Positions 7,043-7,060 of a DNA stretch of 7,060 nt are shown piece by piece. How positions within the stretch are numbered: the stretch's first letter is position 1; every line of letters starts with the position of its first letter. The notes under the pieces are model-generated. The model ran no database searches. It saw nothing but the letters and a program-made list of their open reading frames with translations, and was not told where the DNA came from. Source of the DNA: Bacillota bacterium (GTDB lineage: Bacteria > Bacillota > DSM-12270 > Thermacetogeniales > Thermacetogeniaceae). The stretch lies in contig DAOURU010000054.1 of the NCBI GenBank assembly GCA_030627585.1, positions 1 through 7,060 of the forward strand. Direction: 5' to 3'. A program made the position numbers and the translations under genes.

Positions 7043-7060
7043 AAAAAAAAGGACTTGCCC
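7043..7060 (-). terminator. Possible 3' half of a terminator cut by the right edge
   Basis: On the minus strand GGGCAAGTCC (7060-7051) is followed directly by eight T (7050-7043), the pattern of the 3' arm and U-tract of an intrinsic terminator. The matching 5' arm would lie outside the window, so it cannot be confirmed. It would end a leftward gene upstream of the DUF362 gene. Confidence 0.25.

Overview
The window looks like chromosomal DNA from an anaerobic, Gram-positive-type Firmicute, probably a Clostridia/Peptococcaceae-like thermophile or syntroph. This is an inference. It rests on a perfect CIRCE element in front of groES-groEL, strong AGGAGG-type ribosome binding sites, frequent GTG/TTG starts, mid-range GC with AT-rich control regions, and a DUF362 double [4Fe-4S] ferredoxin-type protein common in anaerobes. 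No rRNA, tRNA, CRISPR array or recognisable transposase was seen.

Layout. (1) Positions 1-364, minus strand: the 5' part of an unrecognised protein gene that runs off the left edge. Upstream of it lies a leader of about 200 nt with foldable segments, and a candidate promoter overlapped by an inverted repeat. (2) Positions 365-1725: about 1.36 kb with no convincing gene. It holds a degenerate repeat (five copies of a GAGCCTGCAGGAACCTTT-like core, 937-1300), a nested hairpin (1395-1437), a 212-bp segment bounded by perfect 15-bp inverted repeats (1442-1653) and a perfect 17-bp palindrome (1675-1691). (3) 1726-2700, plus: a PiT-family phosphate (or sulfate) permease. (4) 2701-2985: an AT-rich control region with a sigma-A-type promoter and CIRCE. 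(5) 2986-4917, plus: the groES-groEL operon, closed by a good intrinsic terminator at 4952-4986. (6) 4987-5192: about 200 bp in which I see no gene, only the short palindrome GTTGCAGCAAC at 5083-5093. (7) 5193-5873, plus: a membrane-anchored, extracytoplasmic protein with a LolA/LppX-like look. (8) 5888-6985, minus: a DUF362 iron-sulfur protein, convergent with gene 7. The right edge may hold half of a terminator for a leftward gene beyond the window.

How the genes relate. Only groES and groEL form a clear functional unit: the chaperonin and its co-chaperonin, predicted to be repressed by HrcA through CIRCE. The permease, the LolA-like protein and the DUF362 protein appear to be independent transcription units. 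The least explained sequence is the gap 365-1725, which looks like accumulated or decayed repetitive and foldable DNA between two housekeeping regions. I did not find a clear new biological system. The best candidates for something undescribed are the 15-bp inverted-repeat element, the degenerate repeat and the palindrome before the permease.
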